A stretch of DNA of 64,000 nt from contig NC_092572.1 of the NCBI RefSeq assembly GCF_037975245.1, forward strand, positions 4,420,001 through 4,484,000, read 5' to 3'. Each line of letters begins with the position of its first letter. The stretch's first letter is position 1. Both the position numbers and the translations under genes were made by a program. This DNA is from Apostichopus japonicus. Its lineage: Eukaryota; Echinodermata; Holothuroidea; Aspidochirotida; Stichopodidae. The notes beneath the pieces were generated by a model that had not been told where the DNA came from, searched no databases, and saw only the letters and a list, made by a program, of their open reading frames with translations. Positions 46,925-59,215 of this stretch are shown here, piece after piece.

Positions 46925-47838
46925 CACGTTGGTACGTATTGCGCGAAATGTTATTAATAAGCGTGATAAAACTAATGGCATTAAATTGCTTATATCATGG
47001 AACTCAATGCATATATCAAATGATAAGAGGACCTATTCATGACAGTGAAATGTCTTTCTGTTTGAATAGGGGCATATATAAGGACGCCTGGAGATCATGA
47101 AATACTCACTGCCAATACATCGATTTGTAACATCCGGTATCTACACATTACAATACATGGAAGCAATGCCATATCGTAACAATCGATAATTTTAGTACTA
47201 CTCGCTGAAAACAGACACTCACTGGTTTGCATTTATCACCAGCAATAATTTTATTTAGAGACTCTCATGAAGATGGACCCATGCTGGGTGCTCTTCCAAG
47301 TACAAGCCCTGCCAATGCAAAAAGTCCAAGCCCTGTCACTGCCCCTTCAAATTCACCTTCCTGAAATTGTACTCGGGGTTGCTAGTAATAGGCTGATGGA
47401 GCCTTGATTGTATCGAGACATGGGCCTTTTCACTAAGTTATTTTCAAGCATTACTAGTTTTGTGGAAACATGCAGGTTATACAACAGGCAATTAAATATG
47501 ATACCTTAGAGGGCATTGTGGCTTAAACATAGCCAGACAAGACAGTGGTTGCCACTCTGACACCACGATGAGGTCAGCGTTGAGGGACGTTTGGTCACAG
47601 AACTTTCTTTTTTAAGAATGACCAAAAGAAATTGTTTTGTCTCTTTATTTCTCGTCCATAATTCATAAAACTTTGAGAAGTAAAACTGTTAGTGAATAGT
47701 AACAAGACAACAAAACATAGCGTTTAAACATTATGAAAAGACTTAAGGTAATTAGGAAGGAATGTTTAAATGAAAGGCAAGTCCAGAAATGGCAAGGAGG
47801 TTTGGTGCAACAATTAAAAAGTACATGAATACAATAAT
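46925..47838 (-). repeat. right arm of the long inverted repeat
   Basis: Reverse-complement partner of 42086-42985. The inner border is at GGTACGTATTGCGCGAA and the outer border near GTACATGAATACAATA. Frames across it are not conserved between arms. Confidence 0.85.
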
Positions 47839-48239
47839 ATATCACCCTGTATAAGATATAAGAAAAAAATATATGTGCTCCAAGCCAAAAATGTACCTTA
47901 GTCTTACAGCGGTAAAATGTGGTTAAATTGGAGTAACACATGGTGAATTTGCCACACTAGCCCAATAGAATAAACTTATGGCACATACTTATTTTACTTG
48001 ACAAAAACTGTACATGCCATAAACTGTAAGACTGTTTAATCTTTATATTGTTGCCATGCATGTATTGAATGCAGCATATAGACCAAATCTGGTGCATATA
48101 AAATAGTATGCTATAATATACATGCGACATCATGACATACAGTATGAGTTGCTTTGTTGCATGTTTCAACTAGCCCAATGATACAATCCACCAATGGGTG
48201 AAATTTAATGTAATTTGTGGTGTACTGATCAGAGTTAAA

Positions 48240-49822
48240 AACAAGTTGGGAAAACAACAAAAAAACTGGGTTTCACGCACGCATAGAGCGACGATCTTCA
48301 GGCCAGTGGATGGTCAAAACAGACTACTTCTTTTTCAACCGTTTACGGTTCAATGGCTTGGGGTTCCCATGGCGACACAAAGAGATAAGCTCGGATCTCC
48401 TATTGATTGTGTCACCTCTTGTGCGTAGGATTTCCAGTTTTTCTTCTATACAAAGGTTGCAGTTGCCCGATTCTCGCTGGTAAGTGTCGGACTGCCTAAT
48501 TATGCTCCATTTAACCGAATAATCTACCTTTTGTCTCTTCAATCCCCATATGTGTTTAGATAACTCAGACTCCTTCTCGTATTTACTATTTCTGAAAGAC
48601 TTAGTGTGGTTATTGTATCTAGATTTGAAATCCCCCCCGGTAAGCCCAACATATGACCTGGTGGTGCCATCGTCACCGGAAGTAACTGTGGCCTTATACA
48701 CCACGGCACTGACAAGGCACTCACCCTGTAGGGGGCAAGAGGCTCTATCTCTGCAGTTGCAGGTTCTTATGGGGGTTTCTTGGTTGAATTTTTTCATTAC
48801 TTTAGCATTATGGGATTTTATGATTGAATTCATATTTTTCATGCAACTGTAACTCACTTTTAAAGTGTTCCTGTTGAATATTTTCCTCAGCTTTGCCCCG
48901 GGAGGGAAGTGCTTGTCGACCAGTTTGAGAAACTGGGCGCCAACGTTAGATTTCACATTTTTACTGTAAGGTGGGTTGAACCATGTTATCTTCCTGCTCC
49001 GGTTCCTTCTTTTCCTCTTAGGCTGTTCCTTCTCACCCTCCTGGGGTTGGGTGTACGAAATGGTTGCGTCGAACCCGCTACTCTTCAATGCGTCATTATA
49101 CATGCGTGCGTTGTTGTTGAAGGCGTCCTGGTCTGACGAAAGCGATGATATCCGTTTCTCTATTGCAGGGGGATGTGCTTGATTATGGCTGGCGGGTGGT
49201 TTGACTTCACATTTATGTACAGTGGTTCGTCATTGGGTTTTCGGTAGGGCTGGTGCATTCCGGTGTCTAGGTTCAGGTTCACGTCAAGGAAGTTAACTGA
49301 TTTTTTGCCTGTTTCCACCGTGATTTTGAGTCCGCAAGCTTGGAATGCTTTGATGATCTCCTTTCTGGTGCGGTCCTCTTCGCTTCCGGAGTGGCTTTGC
49401 ATCACTGCGAGCCCGTCATCTCAATACAACCCAACGCTGTCCACGTTAAGTTTCGTTCTGAGCTCGTTCAAGATGAAGAGCCCAACGAGCTCACACACTT
49501 CCGCTCCATCGAACGCCCCCATCGAGACATCAAATTCTTTGTACGCCTCCCTTTTTACCCAAGGGGTGCCTTTGTTGTCATACAATAAAGATCTCCTCGC
49601 GTGTTTAATAGCGGCGTACTCAATGTCCCGGATGTTATCGTATGTTTTGGCCCATGTGAGGCATTTACTCAGCAAATCCTCTGAGATGGAAGGGTAAAAG
49701 TCCACTATGTCAAATATTAGAAATGTAAGCTTGCTTTTCTCGTTTAGGCCATTGAACCATTTGAGCACTGAGGCGGTATTTCTCCATTGGTTCACTGATA
49801 TTTTGGCTCTAATGTTATTATT
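48240..49822 (-). pseudogene. Penelope-like retroelement, RT C-terminal half plus GIY-YIG domain
   Basis: Reads leftward. The RT part (49795-49160) has FDIVDFYPSI, GAFDGAEVCELVGLFIL, then the active-site YxDD, in which the variable position is a TGA stop (49422 area; probably CGA to TGA). FLDVNLNLDTG and YRKPNDEPLYINVKSNHPP follow. After frame breaks near 49150 a 259-residue frame (49103-48324) holds the C-terminal region: a basic stretch, FNRNTLKVSYSCMKNM, a CNCRDRASCPLQGEC cysteine cluster and a GIY-YIG-type nuclease core with YVGLT, RYNNH and CNLCIEEKLEI. The 5' part is missing, as usual for truncated insertions. The fragment at 1-760 supplies the complementary half of the family. Confidence 0.88.
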
Positions 49823-49891
49823 TCACATATTTACATATATATATATATATGTAAATATATAAATATTTATATATATATTTTTATATATATA

Positions 49892-49936
<45 letters not shown>

Positions 49937-50204
49937 ATATTTATATTATTTATATATAAAGTATTTTTGCCAAGGAGAAATAAACAACTGTTCCATAATC
50001 AGAACGTCCAGGGAGCTTGTCAACTCGCTGTCTTCTCGTGTTGCAATTTATTACACAGTCACGAACAGAAATAGATGGCGTTGTTTAAGAACATTTTAAT
50101 ATCTACTGTGAAAATTCAACAAAGTCAGGGTTAGCTTTCAGTAGTTATATATATATATATATATATATATATAACTATATATAACTATTTTTTATATATA
50201 ACTA
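49823..50204. repeat. AT-rich tract with TA microsatellites
   Basis: (TA)n with interspersed TTTATATATA at 49827-49960, then a second (TA)n at 50145-50172. No gene. Confidence 0.85.
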
Positions 50205-50310
50205 ATTTTTTTTCACTGTTCTTGATTTTCCAACTCATTACGATTTTCATTTATATATATTCATTTGCCTTTGTCGTTTACCTCCATTGCATTTACATAA
50301 AGTCTGTTCA
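50205..50310 (+). mobile_element. TA-tailed SINE, 3' fragment
   Basis: Contains TTTTTTTCACTGTTCTTGAT, CAACTCATTACGATTTTCAT and the following CATTTGCCTTTGTCG, matching the end of the full copy at 50445-50690. No tRNA-like head. Confidence 0.7.
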
Positions 50311-50444
50311 AAGTATCTCTTGCGAGATCCGGCTTTAGGAATCACAAATGATTTTCGAGTTGGTTAGCATCATGAATTTGATCTCTAGAGTAAGGCAAAA
50401 TATGTCACCAAAAACAGAACTAGTATTGTTCGATACAGGTGACA

Positions 50445-50670
50445 AACGCCTACAGTGGAATTACGACCTTCCTTACCGGTTTCGAACCTCTGGACATACA
50501 ATCAGCGTCCATAGCCTAGTGGTTAGGGTGTCCGCGTACAGAGCGGAAGGCCCTTGGTTCGAATCCCGGTGGAGGCTGAAAGTTTTTTCACTGTTCTTGA
50601 TTTTCCAACTCATTACGATTTTCATTTATATATATTCATTTGCCTTTGTCGTGTACCTCCATTGCATTGC

Positions 50671-50728
<58 letters not shown>
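50445..50728 (+). mobile_element. TA-tailed tRNA-SINE, most complete copy
   Basis: A leader with GGAATTACGACCTTCCTTAC is followed by a tRNA-like part (50504-50578) with A box TAGCCTAGTGG and B box GGTTCGAATCC, the body TTTTTTCACTGTTCTTGAT and ACTCATTACGATTTTC, and a (TA)n tail. All copies keep the leader upstream of the tRNA part, so the mobile unit extends beyond a simple tRNA-headed SINE. Confidence 0.78.
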
Positions 50729-50730
<2 letters not shown>

Positions 50731-51471
50731 GATATGTTTTTCTTTATAATATTTAACTTACTATTCACAGAGGAATAACAAATTGTTACAAAAAAGTTGC
50801 ATTTTGATGAAATTCTTAATACAGAGAACATTGATAGTAAAGCAAACCATCCAAATATTTCCAGGATAAATAAACAAGAAAATTATAATTGAAAAATAAT
50901 GCTTTGAAGAACATATACCGTCATGACATCACATACCATCCACCGTGATCCACTGCAGGGAAGGATCCAAGCCAGAGTGAAATCAGTGAACCAAATATAT
51001 TGAGTTGGGGAAAAGATATCCAAGAAAAGATACGTGATTGCCAATTATATATACAATGAGGAATGTTTGTTTTGTTTGTTTAAGTTTCACATCGTCTGCC
51101 ACTTGTGTATAATTTATCGCCCTTGTATCGAGAGCGGATATGGCAGATTTTCGTTTTGTGTATAAAAATAAACATGGATGTATCAAGTTTTGCTGGAGAT
51201 TGATTGAGCAATGATAATTGTTTTATAATTATTGGTATTATTGCTTCGACTTTAGAATTGTCGTTTCGCAGAAAGGCACTCTCGGTGACGACGTTAAGAA
51301 TGCTCTTGACAATCGGGTCACAGCGTAGGAATTTGTTACCATTTTGTCAATAGTATAGGCTACTTAAATGACATGTAGGCCTTAATAAATTATATGAACT
51401 TTCAGTCTGTCTCCTATGATTTCATTTTTTGTTCTGGCCTACAAATTAATATGTACGGTAGTTACACGCGC
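50729..51471. other. 0.7 kb without recognised feature
   Basis: AT-rich sequence with no supported exon, RNA gene or terminal repeats. Confidence 0.4.
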
Positions 51472-51904
51472 TTAAAGGTCAAGTGACACGTAATAGATTT
51501 CCTTCAAACTTACACAAATTGAAAAGCTACATATCAAAACCCTATATTCCAAATTTGGAGTTCCACAATCGTTTCTTTGCTGTTTTAATTAAGTTAATAA
51601 CCAAGCTAATTCCGAAAGATAATGACGTCACGGGGGGAACCGCCAATGTTACCAAAACTAAGTATGCCTAATATGCTAACCGAGATCAAAGCCGTAAACA
51701 ATACGTCACGAACAGTAACAGTAAACAAAATATCAGATGAGAATGGGTGCACAACAGTACAAGAAAGTTTCGTGTTCGTCAAACACTGTAGACAGCGATA
51801 GCTTAGTACCAGTGCACTCAGCCAGCCTAGCTGCCTATAAGTAAAGATTGGCTTGGACCTTCGAGCGAATCTTGTGTGTGCAGTGCGCCCTTCACCAGTT
51901 AAAG

Positions 51905-52067
51905 TTTCGATTCCTATCGCCTATCCGCGCAACTTGGACTTGGAACACCAACAGCTCGCCGTCTACAAGACAATGCCGTTCCTTCTCTATTTGGAGAAAG
52001 TATCTTCAAATCTCGAGGAGATATAGAAACAAGTAGACCAGTAGTTGCGAAGCTGGATCGGAAAAGA
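51905..52067 (+). pseudogene. candidate exon: end of a THAP domain
   Basis: The frame reads QLGLGTPTARRLQDNAVPSLFGE. The RRL...NAVPSLF part fits the AVPTIF box that closes THAP zinc-finger domains. The exon ends in a strong donor (AAAAGA followed by GTAAGTG). The C2CH half of the domain was not found upstream, and the acceptor is uncertain because a stop lies just before 51903. Part of the Kolobok-like element. Confidence 0.4.
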
Positions 52068-53302
52068 GTAAGTGTATTTTCTGGCCTAGGCCTACTACAA
52101 CAATGACTAACTTGGTATTATTACTATCTTACAGTAGGCTAATTCTTATAATTACGTTAGGTTAGTTAGGCCCTAAATTAGGTACGGCGACGATAAAGTT
52201 AGGCGAAGGCTAGGGCTATATTAACTTTTATTTGTGGTACATCATGACAAATCCAGAATAACAAGCATAAGATGTTTACATGTCATTTTGCCCAATATTA
52301 TAATGTGCTCCCACCTATATCTATATACTCAGAGTCATAGCTCATATGTTTCACAGTAAATGACATCCTTATATTTTGCCATTTTTGTTGGTAGGGCTGC
52401 AATTTTTGTTGCAAGAGAAAACGCTTGTGACAGGTACTTTCAAACATATCAAACTGCTTTCTTAAATGAACTTTCATAACTTCCTTGTTATTTTCTTTCC
52501 CAATTTTCAATACTTAGATTAATCTAGAAGCTGTTCCCCAACCAACTGCAGTGAAAATAAAGGCAGGATTCTGCAGAATGTACATCTCCATCTAAAGGTA
52601 GCATGATCTTATAGACATGTGCTTGATATTACCGAAAAACAGTTGGGAAATGGGGGAGGGGAGGGTGGTGACAGGCATTAAAGATTTAAGTAGTCAGTTT
52701 TGAACGGGATACAAGGAATCTCCACCAGTAAAACATTGAGGCATGTATATGGGGGGGGGGGGCAAGCTACCAGACAAAAAGGAGGCAGGGGGGTTGGGGG
52801 GAGAAAATGTGGTAGAGAAGTGTAAGCTAGGGTACTGGAAGAATGGAAAACTTTCATACATCTATATAGTATTCTATAGCAGAAGTGAGTACAGGGGCCA
52901 AAATTTTAGAAACAGTACTCGTTGAAAGCAAAATAGCAATTAAAACTGCACATCGGGCAGGCTGACTAGGGGATAATATACATTGTATTTTATCCATCAT
53001 ATCCGCCTGCCTGACGAGAGTGGTTGAGGAGGCTATACCTGATGGCTTCACAGGAAAATATAAAGGCTACAGCTATAGTTACTGAGAGAAGGGAGATTAC
53101 ATTGTAGTTATACTATATGAAACCAAGCTGAAGTCATTTGCAATGCTCATGGTGTGAGTGGCCCATATTTTTGCAGCCACATAAAGCAGGAGGATATGCT
53201 CTCCTTCAGAAAAGATAAGTGAACCATCTAGGCAGCTGACCCCTGTCCAAGAGCAGCCTACTGTATGTGTGTGGTATAATAAGCGTTTATTATAATTTTC
53301 AG

Positions 53303-53540
53303 TGAATGTAACACATGTAGAAGTCCAGTGTTCACTGGTCCCCCTACCACCATTGAAGTTGCTGACTGGACCAACAGAGACAAGAACACCATCAAAGCAA
53401 CCAGGGCCATCTCACAGTGGCGATGATGGTCCGTCTGCTGCTGTGGCATCCACATCGAGATACACCGAAAAACCGCCAGGTAGTCCGGACTACACTCCAT
53501 CAGTTAACTCATCTGAACATGACAAAGATGACCCTTGAAG
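53303..53540 (+). pseudogene. candidate proline/serine-rich linker exon
   Basis: Preceded by TATAATTTTCAG and followed by GTAATT. The frame is rich in Pro, Ser and Thr (SPDYTPSVNSSEHDKDD near its end), like the low-complexity linker downstream of THAP domains. A TGA lies two bases before the donor, so the frame ends here or the copy is mutated. Its phase does not join directly to the exon at 51905-52067. Confidence 0.3.
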
Positions 53541-54227
53541 GTAATTTTCAAGATTGATAGTAGATTAGTCTGGAAAATCAATTGGTGCCATAACTTTCTG
53601 GAAAGAGGATCATTATTAATTTTGACACCAACACTGTGGGGCAGTCTGGAATGTGTGGTGAGGCCATCAGTCTTTACTTCAATTAGCATATACATACTGT
53701 ATCTGGTAGTTGTCACAGCTGTATGTGAACAAGAACTAAAGGCACAAACAAGTAGTTGGATTTAACAGAGTATATTATATCTTCACTTGGCTGGATATCT
53801 GCTACTGAATACAAATGGTGAAAGTTGCATCTTATACACTCTTTTACCATGGATTACAAGGGAATGGGACAGGATGTTACTCTGTCCACATGTTTACTTT
53901 ACTACATAAACAGTGGTTAAGCTACTGAGACAATGACCACACATCCTGCTGAAGATTACATAATCCATAATATTAGGTGCACAAACAGGTGTAGGGTTTT
54001 TGTTGTAATCAGTAAAAAATATATTGGAATTGTTCAGGCACAAGTTGCCATGTATCCACACCAATTGAGGTGTACTCAGCTGTCGCCTTAGTTGGGCATC
54101 CAAAGACTTGACCGACAACTGTGCCATGCCTACTGACTGAAATGGAGTGATTGGAATGCCTCTATCTAAATGGTATGTTTTTATGAACTATTATTATATT
54201 ATTCTTGATATCTTTACTATTCTACAG

Positions 54228-54404
54228 ATTATGTATGGGAACTTCTTGACTGCTTGCAACAACTTCTGCAGAAGTGGAACTCTGGGAGAGGAGTGTCCTG
54301 TTCCTGTCAGAAAAGAGCCCCCACCCCTTGCAAGCTCCTATGTTCATCCGAACAATGAGGATGCCATAAAACAACACCGAAGCAGATTTCAAAAGCTTTG
54401 CTGA
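54228..54404 (+). pseudogene. candidate last exon of the transposase
   Basis: Follows TTCTACAG. One frame gives DYVWELLDCLQQLLQKW, and the next frame continues with EEPPPLASSY-type sequence (PPPLASSYVHP) and DAIKQHRSRF before a stop. A helical segment followed by PPL...P...AI..H.SRF resembles the C-terminus I associate with THAP/Kolobok-type transposases. The frame change suggests a small indel. Family link from memory of the pattern, not from a search. Confidence 0.35.
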
Positions 54405-56780
54405 AGTACTGTTGTTGATGGCCTCCCAAGTTCTAATTTTGTTTCATTGTAGTGGGGAGCAATCGACTCTGTGAATCGTCTGTTCACATGGTGTATGGCA
54501 CAGCTGCAGAGCAGTGTTAATTAACAGGTCGCTGGAAGTTGCTAAAGTTTTACATTCAAGTTTTACTTACATCTGGTTTCCATTGTAACTAACTATTAGT
54601 AATGATAACATTATATTTAAAAAAAGTTCCAATGACAAGTATTCCTTTTTAGAGAGCTTAGACTTCATAAATATAAATTTCATGCTGACTTACTATTTGT
54701 ATGCAACTTTGGTGTTTCAAACATGTTGCCAATTTTTTTGTTTTTCTCGAAAAGAATTGACAGAAATTTGCTGTTTGTTCCCTGCATGGGATAAAATGTA
54801 ATTTTTTTTATCTCATTTATGATCAAGTAACCTTGATATTCCATGGATTAATGAACAATTTCAGATTGATTCTCATTACACTTTTATTAAAATGAAAGCC
54901 TAAGCTCTCCAGATCCCATTGACATAGTGGTTTAGGGTATTTTATTCAAACTATTCTTCTATTTTATCCTAGTATATTTGAGATTTCAATCATCCAGATT
55001 TTGTTGGCAGGCTACTAGAAGTGACAGCTTTGCTTACAAGAGAGAATACATACAAAAAATTAACTTGAGTTTTTATTATTTATTACTGTTATGTACTTCC
55101 CAAACTTGAAATGTAAACTTTCATCCAAGATTGTAGTTAATACCATGAACCTGAAAAATGTAAGCTGGAATTCCAAAATGTTCACCATTCAGCCACAAAA
55201 CAGACAGGACTGAACCCTGTTTCTATAAAACTTTGCAGAAATGATACTATGACTTGGCATAAACAGTCCACATTCTCACAGTCTTGATAATTTAAATCCT
55301 TCATACTGTTCAGATGGTAAAGCTTCTCTAATCCTCCTTACTGCATAGGATGGAAGAACAACACAAATCTCCTTCCCTAAAAACTGCTAGCTCATCCGTA
55401 CAAGTTGTCTGTATGCTGTGTGTCTGTATTTCCTGTAAAATAATCATATGAAAACCAGCTATAAAAGATGAAGACACACAAAAGCTTGGTAGCCATCTGG
55501 GGACGTCAATTTTAAAATAAATTTCTATATGATTTCCAGAATTTGTTTGGCCCCTAAATCTGCCTCCCCTAAAGTAAGCCTAGCTATGCCATTTATATAA
55601 ACTGATCATTGTATTTTGGGGACTAAAATTTGTAAATGGATCGTGCACAAGCATGGTGGACATTTTTTGTGTGGCATTTGGTTCCATGGCTCAGTGTTAA
55701 TGACTACTATGTCAGTCAGCATGATAAGGGTTAACCTCAAGGGCATTACACCAGTTTTTGGACAAAATGACCTAATCAGAAGCAGGTTTTGAACATGGTG
55801 CACAAATTTTCTTGATCAAATCTATATCTTAATGTTATTCCTTTAACAACGAAACAAAACTAAACTATGAATACACCCTCTGTATTGTTACATCTTTCAA
55901 CAGCAGGTCAGAGCAATGGATCAAGGTATACAACAAAAATAATGTATTCTATACTTACTCTTGGATCCTGTTTTCCTGTGCACGTCCACCATACTGTTGA
56001 CGGTACATGTAGTAGGCTGTCTGAAGAAACAATGGGTTCAGGCACATAGCTTCAAAACCTGGGTGTAAGGTGATGCATGCAGCACCTTCTTCATCCATCA
56101 CAGTCCTTACTTATCTATTTCGCTGCAGCATCTACACTCCCTTGCTGTAGGCATCACAGCACATTGGCCACAATGACACCTGTAAACAATACAAACCAGT
56201 TCAAATAATAAAGAGCCAATTCAATGACTTCATACCAACCTCAATTATTGGGGCATACTGTACTAACATGTCAAAATAGAAAAGGGGCACCTCTGAAGGG
56301 CAATCTACCGTTGAAGCTTCTTACAAGTAACATCACTAGTAAGGAGGGGGTAGCCTCTTCTTAGAAGTCTTGCCTCTGTTGGGACAATGCTGCAAAGGAA
56401 AATAAAACAGGCCGATGTTGCCTCGTTTCCAACTCTTTCCCACTTCTGAATCCATTCCCTAGATTGAGAAAATCTGGTTATGAAATTACAGTAGCTCAAG
56501 CGGAAATGACAAAAAGCTGGTGTGAGGTGCCACCTCTCCCCCACCCTTTCCCTGATTTGTGGTAATTTCACTAATTTGCCACTAGGAAGAAAATGCAAAG
56601 AATTTATGAAAAAAGAAGTCAATGGATGTTTTGTTCGATGTCTTATGTATCAATTTTTCATTTTTCATCTTAATCCAAATCTTAACTTTCTTGTCACAGA
56701 CTGCTGAAAAAGGTAATATTTTCGAGAAGTTTGAGATTTCTCCATACCCAATGCACTGCGCAGAACATATACAGTTTGCA
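54405..56780. other. interior of the Kolobok-like element without recognised coding sequence
   Basis: About 2.3 kb of AT-rich DNA. Frames at 55867-56049, 56305-56622 and 56522-56932 overlap each other on opposite strands and carry no motif. Confidence 0.4.
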
Positions 56781-57114
56781 CTCTTCTGCGCTGCCCCCCC
56801 CCGTGACGTCACTGAATCTATTACGTAATAGTACTTTTTACCGATTTCTACCCCTTTGGAGACGGAAAAAAATCGCGGTGTTGGGTTTTTGTTAATGTAA
56901 GAATTGTTAAGTTTAATATTATGTAAAGTCAAGTCTACGTGTCGCTTGACCTTTAAACGTATACCTCCCCCTTACCCTCATAACGACCGAAGAAGACAAA
57001 GGTGTCTTAGACAGGGGAGTGGTCCTTCCCCGGATATCGTCTTTACAAAATTTATATAATGTGGTTTGAGTTTTGTAACGCTGAAGTTTTGTAACGTTGT
57101 GTATATTTGTAACG

Positions 57115-57115
<1 letters not shown>

Positions 57116-57153
<38 letters not shown>
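57116..57153. repeat. (TA)n microsatellite
   Basis: Uninterrupted alternating TA, about 38 bp. Confidence 0.95.
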
Positions 57154-57154
<1 letters not shown>

Positions 57155-57437
57155 CTAACAAGCTTCTCCAGCTCATTGTTGACAGGGTGGCCATCACTGA
57201 TTCATGGGATCTATGTTTTCTACAATAAAACAATTTGTCAAACATCTGTTTTGTACTTTGTGGTTGAACCAGAAGGAAGCCGATCACAGCATTCTTTGCA
57301 ACTTTTCCATAGTAATGTGTATTGAGGAATGGAAAGACATAAACACAATGAACAAGTATATATCATTGCACTATCTACCCATTAAACTGTCAGAGCAGTC
57401 ACTACACAGTCACTACATATTGGCACCATCATCAACT

Positions 57438-57838
57438 ATCTATTGTATGATGGTTTGAGTAGCATGGCTGCCTAGTTTTACAAACGATTTACACTACAAG
57501 CGTCCTGGTAACTAGACGCACCTCGGCAACATAACAAATGTACTGTTGAGTTATTTCTCTGACCACTCTTAGATCAAGGTATGCGCCATACTGAGCGCAT
57601 GTCTAGGAGGCAGGGCCCTTGGTACAACACAATTCTATTGTATGATATATAGTTCGAAGAACTCCCACTGAACATTGTTACTAACATAACAAATTTCTAT
57701 TGTATGATGGTTTGAATAGCACGGCTGACCAGTATTACTAACGGTTTTCCCTATAAGCGACCTGGTAATAAGACGCACCTTGGCAACATAACAAATTTAT
57801 AATTGAATTATTTGGCTGACCACTCTTAGATCTCCACT
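57438..57838 (+). repeat. tandem duplication, period about 260 bp
   Basis: 57438-57580 and 57699-57838 share TATTGTATGATGGTTTGA, AGACGCACCTNGGCAACATA and CTGACCACTCTTAGATC. A (TA)n run (57844-57900) follows. No coding content. Confidence 0.75.
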
Positions 57839-57841
57839 CTT

Positions 57842-57843
<2 letters not shown>

Positions 57844-57900
<57 letters not shown>
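57844..57900. repeat. (TA)n microsatellite
   Basis: About 57 bp of alternating TA immediately after the tandem duplication. Confidence 0.95.
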
Positions 57901-57905
<5 letters not shown>

Positions 57906-58839
57906 GTATATAGCCTATATGCCTGTGCCGTAACTAAATCTTTCCACAATTCCTGTTGATTTATTAATATTAAGGTTGCTCAAACTTCTTGAATATTAGC
58001 TCTTACTTACCATGCAGTACGCCGATACTTGAAGATATATGAATTCGATATTAACATACGATCTCATTAACCGTTGTTAAATCTCGTTGAGTATTTAATC
58101 CAGCATTCCATTCTTAGGGATCATACACAGTTTCCCTTTACAATAACTTTCACTTTCAATTGGTTTATTTTTTTCACTTTTGTCAGTATTCATTAATGCT
58201 GAGTGTTTATTATTCATTCAACTTATGACGCGCCTGTAAATAACACACTGCAATATATTACTCTCGAACTCCAGCTACCAACAGAGTAGGTTTACTGATC
58301 GCCCAGTTCTTAATCAGAGCTGCAATTTTACTCAAATCAAAGGGTTCCACTATCAGCCCGATACGTCATATTTGAAGCAAACTTCGTCCGTGTCGATGCA
58401 TTTCATTATCCCAACGCTGTGAAGGCTTTTAAAGACGATAGTAGCTTATAATAACTGATTATTAATTATTAATAAAGTAACCTATTTTAGCATTTTGCTG
58501 TTAATCAATAAAATCAATTTTAAGAAGACCAAAACAGTTTTTTTTTTACGAAACACATTTCCCGAAGCATTACACAAATTCGACAAACATCCAAATATGA
58601 TCATGTACCTCAAGATATGTCAAGCACGAGCAATCCCCGTATTTAGCTATGGGCATGTTTGTGGAGGGAGCGGGCCTGGAAGTTGTTTGGAAACCTGTCA
58701 GCAGAATCTATCCGGGCAATGACATTACTTGTTGGTCAGCTAATGTAAGGCCACGTGCAATCACAAAGCCGTGGTGCTAGCTGTCAGACATAAGCATTCC
58801 GTATCTATGATTACATCTGAATGTCACGTGTATAGATCA
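57901..58839. other. 0.9 kb flank of block copy B, no gene recognised
   Basis: Unlike the sequence left of block copy A, which is a LINE fragment. The frame at 58495-58722 has no motif or splice support. Confidence 0.4.
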
Positions 58840-59215
58840 TTGAAAACACACTGTTAGTAGATAGTTTTATCAGCTTTATTCAAATCCAATCATAAACATG
58901 ATCAGAGGTCGTCAAATCAAATAGTGTGATACAATACGCACTTCCCACTACCATTAACCGTTGGAGTTTAAATAACGAGAACATTGTTCCCTGCATGCAT
59001 GGTCTGTATGATTTTTCGTTCACTTTTAGATAGCTGGAAGTATGAAGAGATCGCCATTTTGCAAGAGAGAAGAAAAACAGACAATTGTAACAGTTAAATA
59101 TCTAACTCGATTACCGGTGCTATCAGATGATAAGAAATAGACATGAAAACAAACATATAAGCCTATACACTGAATACACATGGCACTTACTTAATAAGAA
59201 CTTCTCTTGTATTAT

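Larger units (their letters stand above)
51476..56952 (+). mobile_element. Kolobok-like DNA transposon, 5,477 bp, TTAA target
   Basis: Inverted ends AGGTCAAGTGACACGTA and AGGTCAAGCGACACGTA (17 bp, one mismatch) are flanked on both sides by TTAA (51472-51475, 56953-56956). A second inverted similarity, TGACGTCACGGGGG, lies about 150 bp inside each end. TTAA duplication is made by piggyBac and Kolobok elements. AGG-type ends plus THAP-like coding remnants point to Kolobok, whose transposases are known to carry THAP domains. Candidate exons lie at 51905-52067, 53303-53540 and 54228-54404. No intact catalytic domain is visible, so this copy is probably inactive. Confidence 0.7.
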
